Positions 1-8,667 of a stretch of DNA of 33,830 nt are shown piece by piece. The notes under the pieces are model-generated. The model saw nothing but the letters and a program-made list of their open reading frames with translations. It was not told the DNA's origin and searched no databases. Both the position numbers and the translations under genes were made by a program. Within the stretch, counting starts at the first letter, position 1. Every line of letters starts with the position of its first letter. Origin of the DNA: Acholeplasma sp. (GTDB lineage Bacteria > Bacillota_I > Bacilli_A > Acholeplasmatales > UBA5453); contig DUNK01000009.1 of the NCBI GenBank assembly GCA_012839355.1, forward strand, positions 1 through 33,830, read 5' to 3'.

Positions 1-27
1 TGGTAGTATGAGGAGAATGTTTTTAAG

Positions 28-2697
28 ATGAAGAAGTTAATTTTAATAGACGGACACTCGCTCTTTTTTAGAGCGTATTATGCAACTGCACATTCAAGAA
101 GTGGATTGATGCAAAATAAAGATGGTCTTTATACAAATGCTCTTTTTGCGTTTGTTAATATGATTGAAAAGATTTTAGAAGAAGACTATTCACATATTTT
201 AGTTACTTTTGATACAAGTGCTCCTACTAGAAGACACGAAGCTTATCCTGAATATAAAGCTGGTAGAGATAAGATGCCAGAAGAGATGAGTGTACAAACA
301 CCCCTCATACATGAATACTTAAAACATAAAAACATTAAAGTTCTCGCAAAAGATGGTTATGAAGCAGATGATATTATCGGTACTTATTCATTAATTGCTG
401 GCAAAGATATGAAAGTAGATATTTACTCATCAGACCGAGACTTGCTTCAATTAATTAACGATAATGTAACTGTTAAACTAATGAAAAAAGGTTTGACTGA
501 AGTTGTTGATATGACACCAGAAGTATTTTATGAAGAATATGGTATCCATCATAAATATATTGTTGATTTAAAAGCGTTAATGGGTGATCCGTCTGATAAT
601 ATTCCAGGAATTCCTGGCGTTGGTGAGAAGACAGGAATTAAACTAATTCAGGAGTATGGATCAATTGAAAATATCTTCGCTAATAAAGAAAAAGTTAAAG
701 GTAAGTTAGGCGAAAGATTAGTTGATGGTGAAAAAGAAGCGAAAATATCATATGAACTATCGATAATTGATGTTGATGTGCCTGTTGATTATTCACTTGC
801 TGAAATAGAAAAACAAGCAGAAGATGAAAAAGCATTAGTTGATTTTTACCGAAGAATGGACTTACACACTTTTATTCAAAGAAAAGAAGTTCAAGTTAAA
901 AAAGAGATTGAAGAAGACTATAATTTGTTTTCCTACTTTGAAGAAGTTAAGGAAGAAGAAAGTAAAGAAAGAAAGACAGTAGTTATTCAAAAAGAAAGTG
1001 AACTAACTAGTTTAATTGAAGATAATCTAGCGATATATTGTGAGTTTTATGATGTAAATTATCATAACTCAGAAATCTTGGGAGTGGGCATTACTAATTC
1101 AACTAATAATTATTTTGTTAGTTTAGATTTAGTTTTAAAGACGAATGAATTTTTAGACTTCTTAAAGAGTGATAGACCAAAAATTACTTATGATTATAAA
1201 GCATTTAAAGTGGCGCTAATGTGGTTAGGTCATGATTTAAACGGTGTGGTTTATGATATGTTGTTAGCTAGTTATTTAATTAACGCTAACATCAACATTA
1301 AAGATATGAAATATGTTGCTGGTGAGTTCGGCTATGATGATTTATATTATGATGATGTTATCTATGGCAGAGGAGCGAAGAAAAAGGTTCCTGAAGAACA
1401 TGTATTAGTTGAACATATTACTAAAAAGACTCAAGCAATTTATAAGTTAAAAGAGATAATTACTAAAAGGTTAGAAAAAGATAGTTTAGTTGATTTAAAT
1501 AAATTAGAAATAGATGTTTCTACAGTGCTTGCTAAAATGGAGTATCGTGGTGTTAAAATTGATAAAGATATTTTAGCTGAACAAAAAAGTCTTTTAGAAA
1601 AAGAGATATTAGAGTTAGAAAAAGAAATTCATAATTACGCAGGGCGAGAGTTTAATATTAAAAGCCCAATACAGTTAGGTGAAGTTTTGTTTGATGAACT
1701 TAATTTACAACCATCTAAAAAGACTGCAACTAAGAGATATTCAACTAATATTGAAGTTTTAGAAAGGTTAATTGATGACCATCCAATTATTAAACCAATT
1801 ATTGAATATCGTAGTGTTACAAAACTCTTTTCAACTTATTTAGAAGGAATTGAAAATGCGTTATTTGCAGATTCAAAACTTCATACGATTTACACGCAAG
1901 CATTAACAGCAACTGGTAGATTATCAAGTTTAGAACCAAACCTCCAAAACATTCCTGTAAGGACTGAAGAAGGCAGAAAGATTAGAAAGTTTTTTGTTAG
2001 TAAGGATGATCATGTTTTTATTAGCGCTGACTATTCCCAAATTGAATTAAGAGTTCTTGCGCACATGAGCGATTCAAAAACGCTTATAGACGATTTCAAC
2101 CATGGTTTGGATATTCATAGCCAAACAGCTAAGAAAGTCTTTCAAACAGAAAATGTGACACCATTAGAAAGATTTAAAGCTAAGGCAGTTAACTTTGGGA
2201 TTATTTATGGTATTAGTCCGTTTGGTTTATCAAAAGACATTAATACATCAGTCGGTGAAGCGAAAGATTTTATTGATAGATATTTTGAAATATATCCTGA
2301 GATTAAAAAGTATTTAGATAAAACAGTCGCTGAAGCAATTAAGAAAAAGTATGTTACTACGATTATGAATAGACGTAGGTACATACCTGAGTTAAGTAGT
2401 TCAATCGGTCACGTAAAAGCGTTTGGGAAAAGAACAGCGATGAATGCTCCGATTCAAGGAAGTGCCGCTGATATTATTAAAAAAGCGATGGTTGATCTAG
2501 ATAATTATCTTGAAAAGAATAATTTAAAATCAGCAATTATTCTCCAAGTCCATGACGAGTTAATTTTAGAAGTTCCAAATAATGAAGTAGAAATTATTAA
2601 AAAAGTTTTACCAGAGATAATGAGCAAAACAGTTAGTTTAAAGGTTAAGTTAGAAACGCATGTATCTGTTGGTAAAAGTTGGTATGAGTTAGATTAA
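28..2697 (+). CDS. polA: DNA polymerase I
   Basis: Family A DNA polymerase for Okazaki-fragment maturation and repair. The N-terminal ~290 residues are the 5'-3' flap nuclease (MKKLILIDGHSLFFRAYYA start, DPSDNIPGIPGVGEKTG helix-hairpin-helix). Residues ~310-490 are a vestigial 3'-5' exonuclease domain: the first acidic motif (normally DxE) reads CEF around residue 338, and the region resembles the inactive domain of Bacillus-type Pol I. The polymerase domain has motif A DYSQIELR (Asp668, Glu673), motif B RFKAKAVNFGIIYG and motif C QVHDE (His842, Asp843, Glu844). The length of 889 aa is normal. AGGAGAA at 11-17 is the ribosome binding site. mutM follows after one base, so the two genes are surely co-transcribed. 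The protein should lack proofreading; this is inferred from the lost acidic residues. Confidence 0.98.
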   Translation: MKKLILIDGHSLFFRAYYATAHSRSGLMQNKDGLYTNALFAFVNMIEKILEEDYSHILVTFDTSAPTRRHEAYPEYKAGRDKMPEEMSVQTPLIHEYLKHKNIKVLAKDGYEADDIIGTYSLIAGKDMKVDIYSSDRDLLQLINDNVTVKLMKKGLTEVVDMTPEVFYEEYGIHHKYIVDLKALMGDPSDNIPGIPGVGEKTGIKLIQEYGSIENIFANKEKVKGKLGERLVDGEKEAKISYELSIIDVDVPVDYSLAEIEKQAEDEKALVDFYRRMDLHTFIQRKEVQVKKEIEEDYNLFSYFEEVKEEESKERKTVVIQKESELTSLIEDNLAIYCEFYDVNYHNSEILGVGITNSTNNYFVSLDLVLKTNEFLDFLKSDRPKITYDYKAFKVALMWLGHDLNGVVYDMLLASYLINANINIKDMKYVAGEFGYDDLYYDDVIYGRGAKKKVPEEHVLVEHITKKTQAIYKLKEIITKRLEKDSLVDLNKLEIDVSTVLAKMEYRGVKIDKDILAEQKSLLEKEILELEKEIHNYAGREFNIKSPIQLGEVLFDELNLQPSKKTATKRYSTNIEVLERLIDDHPIIKPIIEYRSVTKLFSTYLEGIENALFADSKLHTIYTQALTATGRLSSLEPNLQNIPVRTEEGRKIRKFFVSKDDHVFISADYSQIELRVLAHMSDSKTLIDDFNHGLDIHSQTAKKVFQTENVTPLERFKAKAVNFGIIYGISPFGLSKDINTSVGEAKDFIDRYFEIYPEIKKYLDKTVAEAIKKKYVTTIMNRRRYIPELSSSIGHVKAFGKRTAMNAPIQGSAADIIKKAMVDLDNYLEKNNLKSAIILQVHDELILEVPNNEVEIIKKVLPEIMSKTVSLKVKLETHVSVGKSWYELD

Positions 2698-2698
2698 A

Positions 2699-3496
2699 AT
2701 GCCAGAATTACCAGAAGTAAGAGTTGTTAGTAAGTTTTTAAATAGTACCGTTAAAGGTTCAACAATTAAAGATATTGATGTTAGATATAAAAAGATGATT
2801 GATGAAGAAACTAAGAGAAAACTTATTGGCCAGAAAATAAATAAAATTGACACTCACGGGAAATATTTAATTTTTGATTTAACTGATTATGATTTAATTA
2901 GTCATCTAAGAATGGAAGGTAAGTATTATATTAGAACGGCAAAAGAGTTTGATAAGCACGATCATATTATCTTTTATTTAGATGATAAAGTTTTAGTTTA
3001 TAATGATGTTAGAAAGTTTGGAACGTTTGATTTAAGGAAGAAAGAGTTAACTTATAAGACTAAACCACTTAATAAGTTAGCAAGTGAACCTTTTACTATT
3101 GATGAAAAAGAGTTTTATGAAAACATTAAAAAGAGAAATGTACCACTAAAGACTTTACTCTTAAACCAAGAAGTAATTGCTGGTATTGGTAATATCTATG
3201 CTGATGAAATATTGTTTTTAGCGAAACTTCACCCGTTTAAGTTAGGCAGTAAAACAACTTTTAAAGAAGCGAAAGAAATAATAAAATATTCTAAAGATGT
3301 TTTAACTAGAGCGATTCTTAAAGGCGGAACAACTATTTATAGTTTTAAGAGTGATGGCAATGTTGGTTATTTCGCTCAAGACTTGCAAGTTCATCATCGT
3401 TATAATGAACCTTGTCTAGTGTGCGGAACATTAATTGATAAAGAAAAGATAGGTGGAAGAACATCATATTATTGTAAGGTTTGTCAGAGGAAGTAA
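2699..3496 (+). CDS. mutM: formamidopyrimidine-DNA glycosylase (Fpg/MutM)
   Basis: Bifunctional DNA glycosylase/AP lyase that removes 8-oxoguanine and other oxidised purines. It starts with MPELPEV, which contains the catalytic Pro2 (Schiff base) and Glu3. Lys55 lies in the HGKY motif. The C-terminal zinc finger is C-x2-C-x16-C-x2-C (CLVC ... CKVC) and reaches the end of the protein. The length of 265 aa is typical. It begins one base after the polA stop, and polA-mutM-coaE is the usual Firmicute order. Confidence 0.98.
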   Translation: MPELPEVRVVSKFLNSTVKGSTIKDIDVRYKKMIDEETKRKLIGQKINKIDTHGKYLIFDLTDYDLISHLRMEGKYYIRTAKEFDKHDHIIFYLDDKVLVYNDVRKFGTFDLRKKELTYKTKPLNKLASEPFTIDEKEFYENIKKRNVPLKTLLLNQEVIAGIGNIYADEILFLAKLHPFKLGSKTTFKEAKEIIKYSKDVLTRAILKGGTTIYSFKSDGNVGYFAQDLQVHHRYNEPCLVCGTLIDKEKIGGRTSYYCKVCQRK

Positions 3497-3498
3497 AG

Positions 3499-4071
3499 AT
3501 GGAAAAAATCGGAATAACAGGCTCTTTAGGAACAGGAAAATCAGTAGTTAGTAATTATTTTAAGAAAATGGGGCACTTAGTGATTAGCGCTGATTTTATT
3601 AATGCAGAATTACTAAACGAAGAGGATGTTATTCTTAAAGTTAATAAGCTATTATTTGGTGAAGATAGTGAATATCTAGATAAAAAAAGAATTGCTGAAT
3701 TAATATTTTCTAACAAGGAAAAGAAAAAAGAATTAGAGGACTATTTACATCCAATGATTTATGCTAAAATGAAAGAAATTATTGATAATTGCGATGAAGA
3801 GATTGTTTTTTTAGAAATACCACTATTATTTGAAACAAATTTTATTGAACTAGTTGATTATGTAATAGTTGTTTATGCAAATAAAACTGAACAAATAAAA
3901 AGAATTAGAAAAAGAGATGGCCTAACTAAGGTTGAGGCAGAAAAAAGAATTAATGAACAGATGCCAATTTATGAAAAGATATTAAAGGCAGATTATGTAA
4001 TAGATAATAATAAAACGATAAAACATACCGAACAACAATTAAAAGAGTGGTATGAAGCATTTAGGGGGTAA
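3499..4071 (+). CDS. coaE: dephospho-CoA kinase
   Basis: Last step of coenzyme A synthesis: ATP-dependent phosphorylation of the 3'-OH of dephospho-CoA. The P-loop GSLGTGKS lies at the N-terminus, followed by the CoaE-typical SADFINAELL and FLEIPLLFE motifs and an RIRKRDGL lid region. The chosen start is ATG 3499, with AGAGG at 3486-3490 about 8 nt upstream, giving 190 aa. A TTG at 3481 is in frame but lies inside the mutM coding end and would add six residues with no family support. It sits two bases downstream of mutM. Confidence 0.96.
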   Translation: MEKIGITGSLGTGKSVVSNYFKKMGHLVISADFINAELLNEEDVILKVNKLLFGEDSEYLDKKRIAELIFSNKEKKKELEDYLHPMIYAKMKEIIDNCDEEIVFLEIPLLFETNFIELVDYVIVVYANKTEQIKRIRKRDGLTKVEAEKRINEQMPIYEKILKADYVIDNNKTIKHTEQQLKEWYEAFRG

Positions 4072-4073
4072 TT

Positions 4074-4409
4074 ATGGCAATATACAAAACAGCAGATAAT
4101 GCAAAAGATGACCGTTTAGTGACTAATTGGTATCGTAATAGTTACGAACAGTGTAGTGAAGCAGTTAAACGTGTTTGTAAGGGCTATGGATATCAGCTTA
4201 TTCATGAAAATGATAATCATGGCGAGTTTATTTTTGAAAGAGCGAGAGATACATTAGATGTTCAAATTGTTTCTTTAAACAGAAGAGAGACTGCAATTGA
4301 TTTTGTACTAAATTCAAATGTGTTTTTTGACTTTGGCCGTTCAAAAGCAGTTATACAAGATTTATACGAAAGGTTAAGAAACGAATTAGATTATTTTAAA
4401 AGATTTTAA
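4074..4409 (+). CDS. conserved hypothetical protein between coaE and dnaB
   Basis: A 111-aa soluble protein that I do not recognise. It is basic and mixed alpha/beta in appearance, with no signal peptide or membrane segment. Two cysteines (EQCSEAVKRVCKG) are not arranged as a zinc finger. A good AGGGGG ribosome site overlaps the coaE stop, and the next gene, dnaB, starts 15 nt after its end, so it belongs to the replication operon. In many Firmicutes the slot before dnaB holds nrdR. This protein is not NrdR: it lacks the N-terminal CPxC zinc ribbon and the ATP-cone and is shorter. A replication- or repair-related role is only a guess from position. Confidence 0.85.
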   Translation: MAIYKTADNAKDDRLVTNWYRNSYEQCSEAVKRVCKGYGYQLIHENDNHGEFIFERARDTLDVQIVSLNRRETAIDFVLNSNVFFDFGRSKAVIQDLYERLRNELDYFKRF

Positions 4410-4424
4410 AAGACAGGGAGTTTT

Positions 4425-5600
4425 ATGACAAACAAAAGTTTTTGGGTAATGACGAGCTCATTTTGTAGTAGTGAAGATATAAAGACTTTAAGCCTTTTAT
4501 ATCAACCTTTAATTGGACCTAATAGTTTAGGTTGTTATTTGATGCTGTCTAATTTAGTTAACCCAACAAACTTACAAACAGACATTTATAAAATGCAATA
4601 TCTTTTAGATATTTTAAACTTTAATGTTGAAACTCTAACGAATGTTTTAGATAAGTTAAATGCGATTGGTTTATTAACGACATATGAAAAAGATAATATA
4701 TATTTGTTTCGCTTAAATATGCCATTAAAACCGAGACAGTTTTTCTTAGATACGATTTTAGGACCATACTTAAAGAGCGAGGTTGGCGATAAGAACTTTG
4801 ACCAACTATTTAGTTATTTTAGTAGTAGTGAAGTATCTAAAAAAGGTTATAAAAATATTACTAAAGCTTTTGACCAAGTCTATAAAACAAAAGTTTATGA
4901 ACCAATAAGTAGTGAAAAGTTTATTATTGGTAGAAAAAATAATGGCGGAGTTATTATTAAAGATGCATTTGATTTTGAGACTTTCTACGAAGGTTTACCT
5001 ATTAGACTTAAAAAACGTAGAATTTTCACGAAAAAGGTAATATCGCAAATTGCATCTGTGATGTATGTTTATAACTTTACAGAACGCGAAATGATAAGAA
5101 TTTTATCATCAGCATATGATGAAGAAAACAATAAAATATTTGCGGAAAAGATTGGCTTATTAGCACGCGAGTATTTTGAGAAAAACTATACTGAATCGCA
5201 AATTACTTTTGAAAAACAACCAGAAGTTGCTGATGAAGTTGATTTAAGAACATTAAAACCACAAGACATTATTGCGGTTATCGGTGGTAAGATGACTAAT
5301 AATAGTGTTGCATTAGAAACAATTAGAAAGTTTATTGAAAGAAACGCTGTTGATATTGGTTTAATAAACGGCGTAATTATCGCTTCAATTAAATATACAG
5401 GTCATGTACCATCGTTGGTATATTTAGAAAAAGTGTTGGCTGATTGGCTGAGCAAAGGAATTAAAACAGGTAAAGATGCTTTAAGAGTTTTACAAGGTAT
5501 TCCAGAAACTCCAAAAAGTAAAACGAGAAAAAGAGTTTCTGATGATGAACCTGAATGGTTAGATGGAATTATTGCATCTTTTGATGAGGAGGAAGAGTAA
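4425..5600 (+). CDS. dnaB: replication initiation and membrane attachment protein DnaB (DnaD/DnaB family)
   Basis: Firmicute-type DnaB, the primosome protein that works with DnaD and DnaI to load the replicative helicase; it is not the helicase itself. The N-terminal winged-helix part has the family-typical LSLLYQPLIGPNSLGCYLML motif. The C-terminal part (residues ~270-350) is the DnaD-like DNA-binding domain, followed by a basic linker and an acidic tail ending DGIIASFDEEEE. The length of 391 aa is slightly short of the ~470 aa in Bacillus. AGGGAG lies upstream of the ATG. It overlaps dnaI by one base (TAATG), which supports translational coupling. Confidence 0.95.
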   Translation: MTNKSFWVMTSSFCSSEDIKTLSLLYQPLIGPNSLGCYLMLSNLVNPTNLQTDIYKMQYLLDILNFNVETLTNVLDKLNAIGLLTTYEKDNIYLFRLNMPLKPRQFFLDTILGPYLKSEVGDKNFDQLFSYFSSSEVSKKGYKNITKAFDQVYKTKVYEPISSEKFIIGRKNNGGVIIKDAFDFETFYEGLPIRLKKRRIFTKKVISQIASVMYVYNFTEREMIRILSSAYDEENNKIFAEKIGLLAREYFEKNYTESQITFEKQPEVADEVDLRTLKPQDIIAVIGGKMTNNSVALETIRKFIERNAVDIGLINGVIIASIKYTGHVPSLVYLEKVLADWLSKGIKTGKDALRVLQGIPETPKSKTRKRVSDDEPEWLDGIIASFDEEEE

Positions 5601-6412
5601 TGAGTTTAGATTTTATGATTAAAGAGATTAAATCTTTTTCAGAAACTAAAAATTTAAAATATGAATATCATGATATTACTACAATATATCAGTATATTAG
5701 ACTTAAAAAAGCCTTTCTTGAAAACGAAAGTACAGAACTTTATGAACCAATATTAAGTATGGATCCAGTAAGCATTGAGTATATACCTTCTAAAAAGCAT
5801 CAAGAAGAGCTAAAGTTAAAAGAAAAAACTAAAAATATTGATACGACATATCATAGTGGATATTTACTGGACGCTAAGTTTAAAGACTTTGAAGTTTTAA
5901 ATGAAGAAAGAGAAAAACTTTTAAATAAAGCGAAAGATTTCGTTAAAAACTTTGAAAAGAAAAAGTTTATTAAAGGTTTGTATATTTATGGACAAAATCG
6001 TACAGGTAAAACATTTTTACTATCAGCGATAGTTAACGAGCTAGCAAGTAAAGATGTAAAAACTGTCTTTGTCTATGTGCCAGATTTAATTAGAGATGTT
6101 CATAGTAGTATTGACGAAGGTTTATTAGAAGAGAAAGTTAATCAACTCAAAAACTGCGATTTATTAGTTTTGGATGATTTAGGTAGTGCGTTTATGAATC
6201 GTTGGTTTAGAGATCAAGTCTTTGGTTCGGTTATTCAATATAGATTAAGTGTAGGCTTACCAGTGCTTGTATCATCTAATTTAAGTATGTCGCAACTAGC
6301 AAATTATATGATTGATCCTAGCGTTAATAATGATAAGTTTGCGGCAGTTAGAATTACAACGCGACTTAGTGAATTAACAACACAAATCAAATTAACTGAG
6401 GAAAGGTATTAA
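5600..6412 (+). CDS. dnaI: primosomal helicase loader DnaI
   Basis: AAA+ ATPase that loads the replicative helicase in Firmicutes. The C-terminal ATPase has Walker A GQNRTGKT (about residues 134-141), Walker B LLVLDDLG and a downstream NRWFRDQVF segment of sensor or arginine-finger type. The N-terminal ~120 residues fit the helicase-binding domain. The length of 270 aa is slightly short of Bacillus DnaI. A strong GAGGAGGAAG ribosome site lies inside the end of dnaB. An intrinsic terminator follows directly, closing the polA-to-dnaI unit. Confidence 0.95.
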   Translation: MSLDFMIKEIKSFSETKNLKYEYHDITTIYQYIRLKKAFLENESTELYEPILSMDPVSIEYIPSKKHQEELKLKEKTKNIDTTYHSGYLLDAKFKDFEVLNEEREKLLNKAKDFVKNFEKKKFIKGLYIYGQNRTGKTFLLSAIVNELASKDVKTVFVYVPDLIRDVHSSIDEGLLEEKVNQLKNCDLLVLDDLGSAFMNRWFRDQVFGSVIQYRLSVGLPVLVSSNLSMSQLANYMIDPSVNNDKFAAVRITTRLSELTTQIKLTEERY

Positions 6413-6415
6413 GAT

Positions 6416-6440
6416 AGGGCAGTAACTGCTCTTTTCTTTT
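6416..6440 (+). terminator. intrinsic terminator after dnaI
   Basis: A 6-bp stem, GGGCAG (6417-6422) with CTGCTC (6426-6431) including one G-U pair, and a 3-nt loop, followed by TTTTCTTTT. It starts four bases after the dnaI stop and separates the replication operon from the T-box promoter. Confidence 0.75.
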
Positions 6441-6469
6441 AATTTTGCATATATTTTTAATGAATAATA

Positions 6470-6498
6470 TTGGATTATAAAAAATAAAGTGGTATAAT
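6470..6498 (+). promoter_or_regulatory. sigma-A promoter of the thrS T-box transcript
   Basis: The -35 TTGGAT (6470-6475) and -10 TATAAT (6493-6498) are separated by exactly 17 bp. The predicted start is near 6505, just upstream of the first T-box stem strand. Confidence 0.8.
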
Positions 6499-6504
6499 TA
6501 TTTG

Positions 6505-6710
6505 TGAAATGCGTAGTAAGAACAAAAAACGGTTTACCAACAGCGATTGTGAGATGGTGAAAGTCACAAACAAACTGTATACTCTCTTATTAGCAGCCTG
6601 CAAAACAGAGCCGTATGTCTGCGTTAAAGATTTAGAGTGTCGTATTTTTATACGGAACTAAGGTGGTACCGCGAAATTTCGTCCTTAGAAATTTTCTAAG
6701 GACTTTTTAT
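6505..6710 (+). promoter_or_regulatory. T-box riboswitch (Thr) upstream of thrS
   Basis: A transcription-attenuating leader that senses uncharged tRNA. The signature AAGGTGGTACCGCG lies at 6660-6673; its UGGU would pair with the ACCA end of a tRNA carrying an A discriminator. The terminator stem is GTCCTTAG (6681-6688) with CTAAGGAC (6696-6703), followed by T5. The base of Stem I can form from ATGCG (6509-6513) with CGTAT (6612-6616). The 5' side then carries AGTA (6515-6518, loop-E type) and the 3' side has ACA at 6605-6607, a threonine codon in the expected specifier position. The specifier assignment is from hand folding; the T-box and terminator are unambiguous. Confidence 0.95.
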
Positions 6711-6729
6711 TATATAAGGGGGAATTAAA

Positions 6730-8655
6730 ATGAAATTAAGATTACCAGATGGAACAGAATTAAATGTTAATGAAGGAGTAACACCATTAGAGATTGCGTT
6801 AAGCATTTCTAAGAGTTTAGCGAAAGACTCAGTTGGTGCGCTTTTAAATGAAAGACTAATCGAGTTAAACTATCCAATTAATGAAGAGGGAGAGTTTAAG
6901 ATTATTACGAAAAAAGACCCTTTAGCTTTTCAGTTTTTAAACCACTCTGCTGCGCACTTAATGGCTAGTGCCGTACTTAAACTCTATCCGAATGCGAAGT
7001 TTGGGGTTGGTCCAGCGATTAAAGAAGGTTTTTATTATGACATGGATTTAGGCGAAGAAAAATTAAGTGATGAAGATTTGCCAAAAATTGAAGAAATGAT
7101 GTTAAAAATAGCTAATGATAAGCCTATAGTTAAAGGTAAAGAAGTTAGTTATAAAGAAGCATTAGAGATTTTTAAACATGATGAATATAAATTAGAATTG
7201 CTTAAAGATTTAGAAGGTGAAAAAATCTCTATTTATACTCACGATGAGTTCGTTGATTTATGTCGCGGCGGTCACGTTAACGATATGGGTGAGATTAAGC
7301 ATTTTAAACTTTTAAGTGTTGCGGGGGCGTATTTCCGTGGTGATTCAGATAATAAAATGTTAACGCGAGTTTATGGTGTAGCATTTTATAGTAAAAAAGA
7401 GTTAGATGAACACTTACAAATGCTTGAAGATAGAAAAGAAAGAGATCATAGAAAACTAGGTAGAGAGCTAGGATTATTTATGTTTTCTAACGAAGCGGGG
7501 TCAGGACTGCCTTTTTGGTTAAAAAATGGGGCAACAATCAGACGAATTGTTGAAAGATATATTACTGATAAAGAGATTTCTTTAGGTTATGAACATGTTT
7601 ATACGCCAGTAATTGCTGATCATGAACTATATAAAACAAGCGGACACTGGGATCATTATCAAGATAGTATGTTCCCACCGATGCAAATGCCTGATGGTGA
7701 AAAGGTTGTATTAAGACCGATGAATTGTCCGCATCATATGCTTATATATAAATATGAACCAAGATCATATAAACGGTTACCTTTAAGAATTGCCGAGTTA
7801 GGCATGATGCATAGATATGAAAAATCTGGAGCATTAACAGGTTTACATCGTGTTAGAGAAATGACGCTTAATGATGCGCATATCTTTGTTAGACCTGAAC
7901 AAATCAATGAAGAATTTCAAAGAGTTGTAAATTTATTAGTTGAAGTATATAAAGACTTTAATATTACTAATTACTCTTTTAGACTTTCATGTAGAGACCC
8001 AGAAAACAAAGAAAAATATCATGATAATGATGAAATGTGGAATCAAGCGGAAGACCAATTAAGAGAAGTTTTAGATGATTTAGGTTTAGAATATGAAGAA
8101 GCAATTGGTGAAGCGGCATTTTATGGTCCTAAGTTAGATGTTCAAGTTACTACAGCATTAGGTCATGAAGAGACGTTATCGACAATTCAATTAGACTTTT
8201 TATTACCTGAAAGATTCGAACTCACTTATATTGGTGAAGATGGTAAAGACGAACACGTGCCTGTAGTTATTCATAGAGGAATTGTTTCAACTATGGAAAG
8301 ATTTGTCGCATATTTAACGGAAGAACATAAAGGTGTGTTCCCGTTATGGTTAACACCTGTTCAAGTAGTTGTAATACCAGTAAATTTAAATTATCATGAA
8401 GCATATGCTAATAAAGTTTATGAAAAATTAAGAAAAGCTGATATTAGAGTTGAACTTGATATACGCGATGAAAAACTTGGTTATAAGATTAGAGAACATC
8501 AAACAAGTAAAGTTCCTTATACGCTAGTAATAGGCGATAATGAAGTAGAAAACGATACAGTTACTTATAGAGAATACGGCAAAAAAGAACAAGTAACAGT
8601 TAAAACTGCGGATTTTATCAAGTTGTTACATAAAAGAATTGATAGTAAAAAATAA
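6730..8655 (+). CDS. thrS: threonyl-tRNA synthetase
   Basis: Class II synthetase that charges tRNA-Thr. In order: TGS domain (1-60), the editing/second additional domain with HSAAH (His72, His76) and CRGGH, the catalytic core with the zinc-binding Cys in RPMNCPHHM and His residues in KTSGHWDHY and VVIHRG, and a C-terminal anticodon-binding domain (from about residue 540, VQVVVIPVN). The length of 641 aa is full. AGGGGG lies upstream of the ATG. Expression is governed by the T-box leader, and mrp follows within 12 nt and is probably on the same transcript. Confidence 0.99.
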   Translation: MKLRLPDGTELNVNEGVTPLEIALSISKSLAKDSVGALLNERLIELNYPINEEGEFKIITKKDPLAFQFLNHSAAHLMASAVLKLYPNAKFGVGPAIKEGFYYDMDLGEEKLSDEDLPKIEEMMLKIANDKPIVKGKEVSYKEALEIFKHDEYKLELLKDLEGEKISIYTHDEFVDLCRGGHVNDMGEIKHFKLLSVAGAYFRGDSDNKMLTRVYGVAFYSKKELDEHLQMLEDRKERDHRKLGRELGLFMFSNEAGSGLPFWLKNGATIRRIVERYITDKEISLGYEHVYTPVIADHELYKTSGHWDHYQDSMFPPMQMPDGEKVVLRPMNCPHHMLIYKYEPRSYKRLPLRIAELGMMHRYEKSGALTGLHRVREMTLNDAHIFVRPEQINEEFQRVVNLLVEVYKDFNITNYSFRLSCRDPENKEKYHDNDEMWNQAEDQLREVLDDLGLEYEEAIGEAAFYGPKLDVQVTTALGHEETLSTIQLDFLLPERFELTYIGEDGKDEHVPVVIHRGIVSTMERFVAYLTEEHKGVFPLWLTPVQVVVIPVNLNYHEAYANKVYEKLRKADIRVELDIRDEKLGYKIREHQTSKVPYTLVIGDNEVENDTVTYREYGKKEQVTVKTADFIKLLHKRIDSKK

Positions 8656-8667
8656 GAGGTGATTATA

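Noticed and set aside
3481-3498. TTG 3481 as coaE start
   Set aside because: It lies within the mutM end. ATG 3499 has a proper ribosome site and the family N-terminus.
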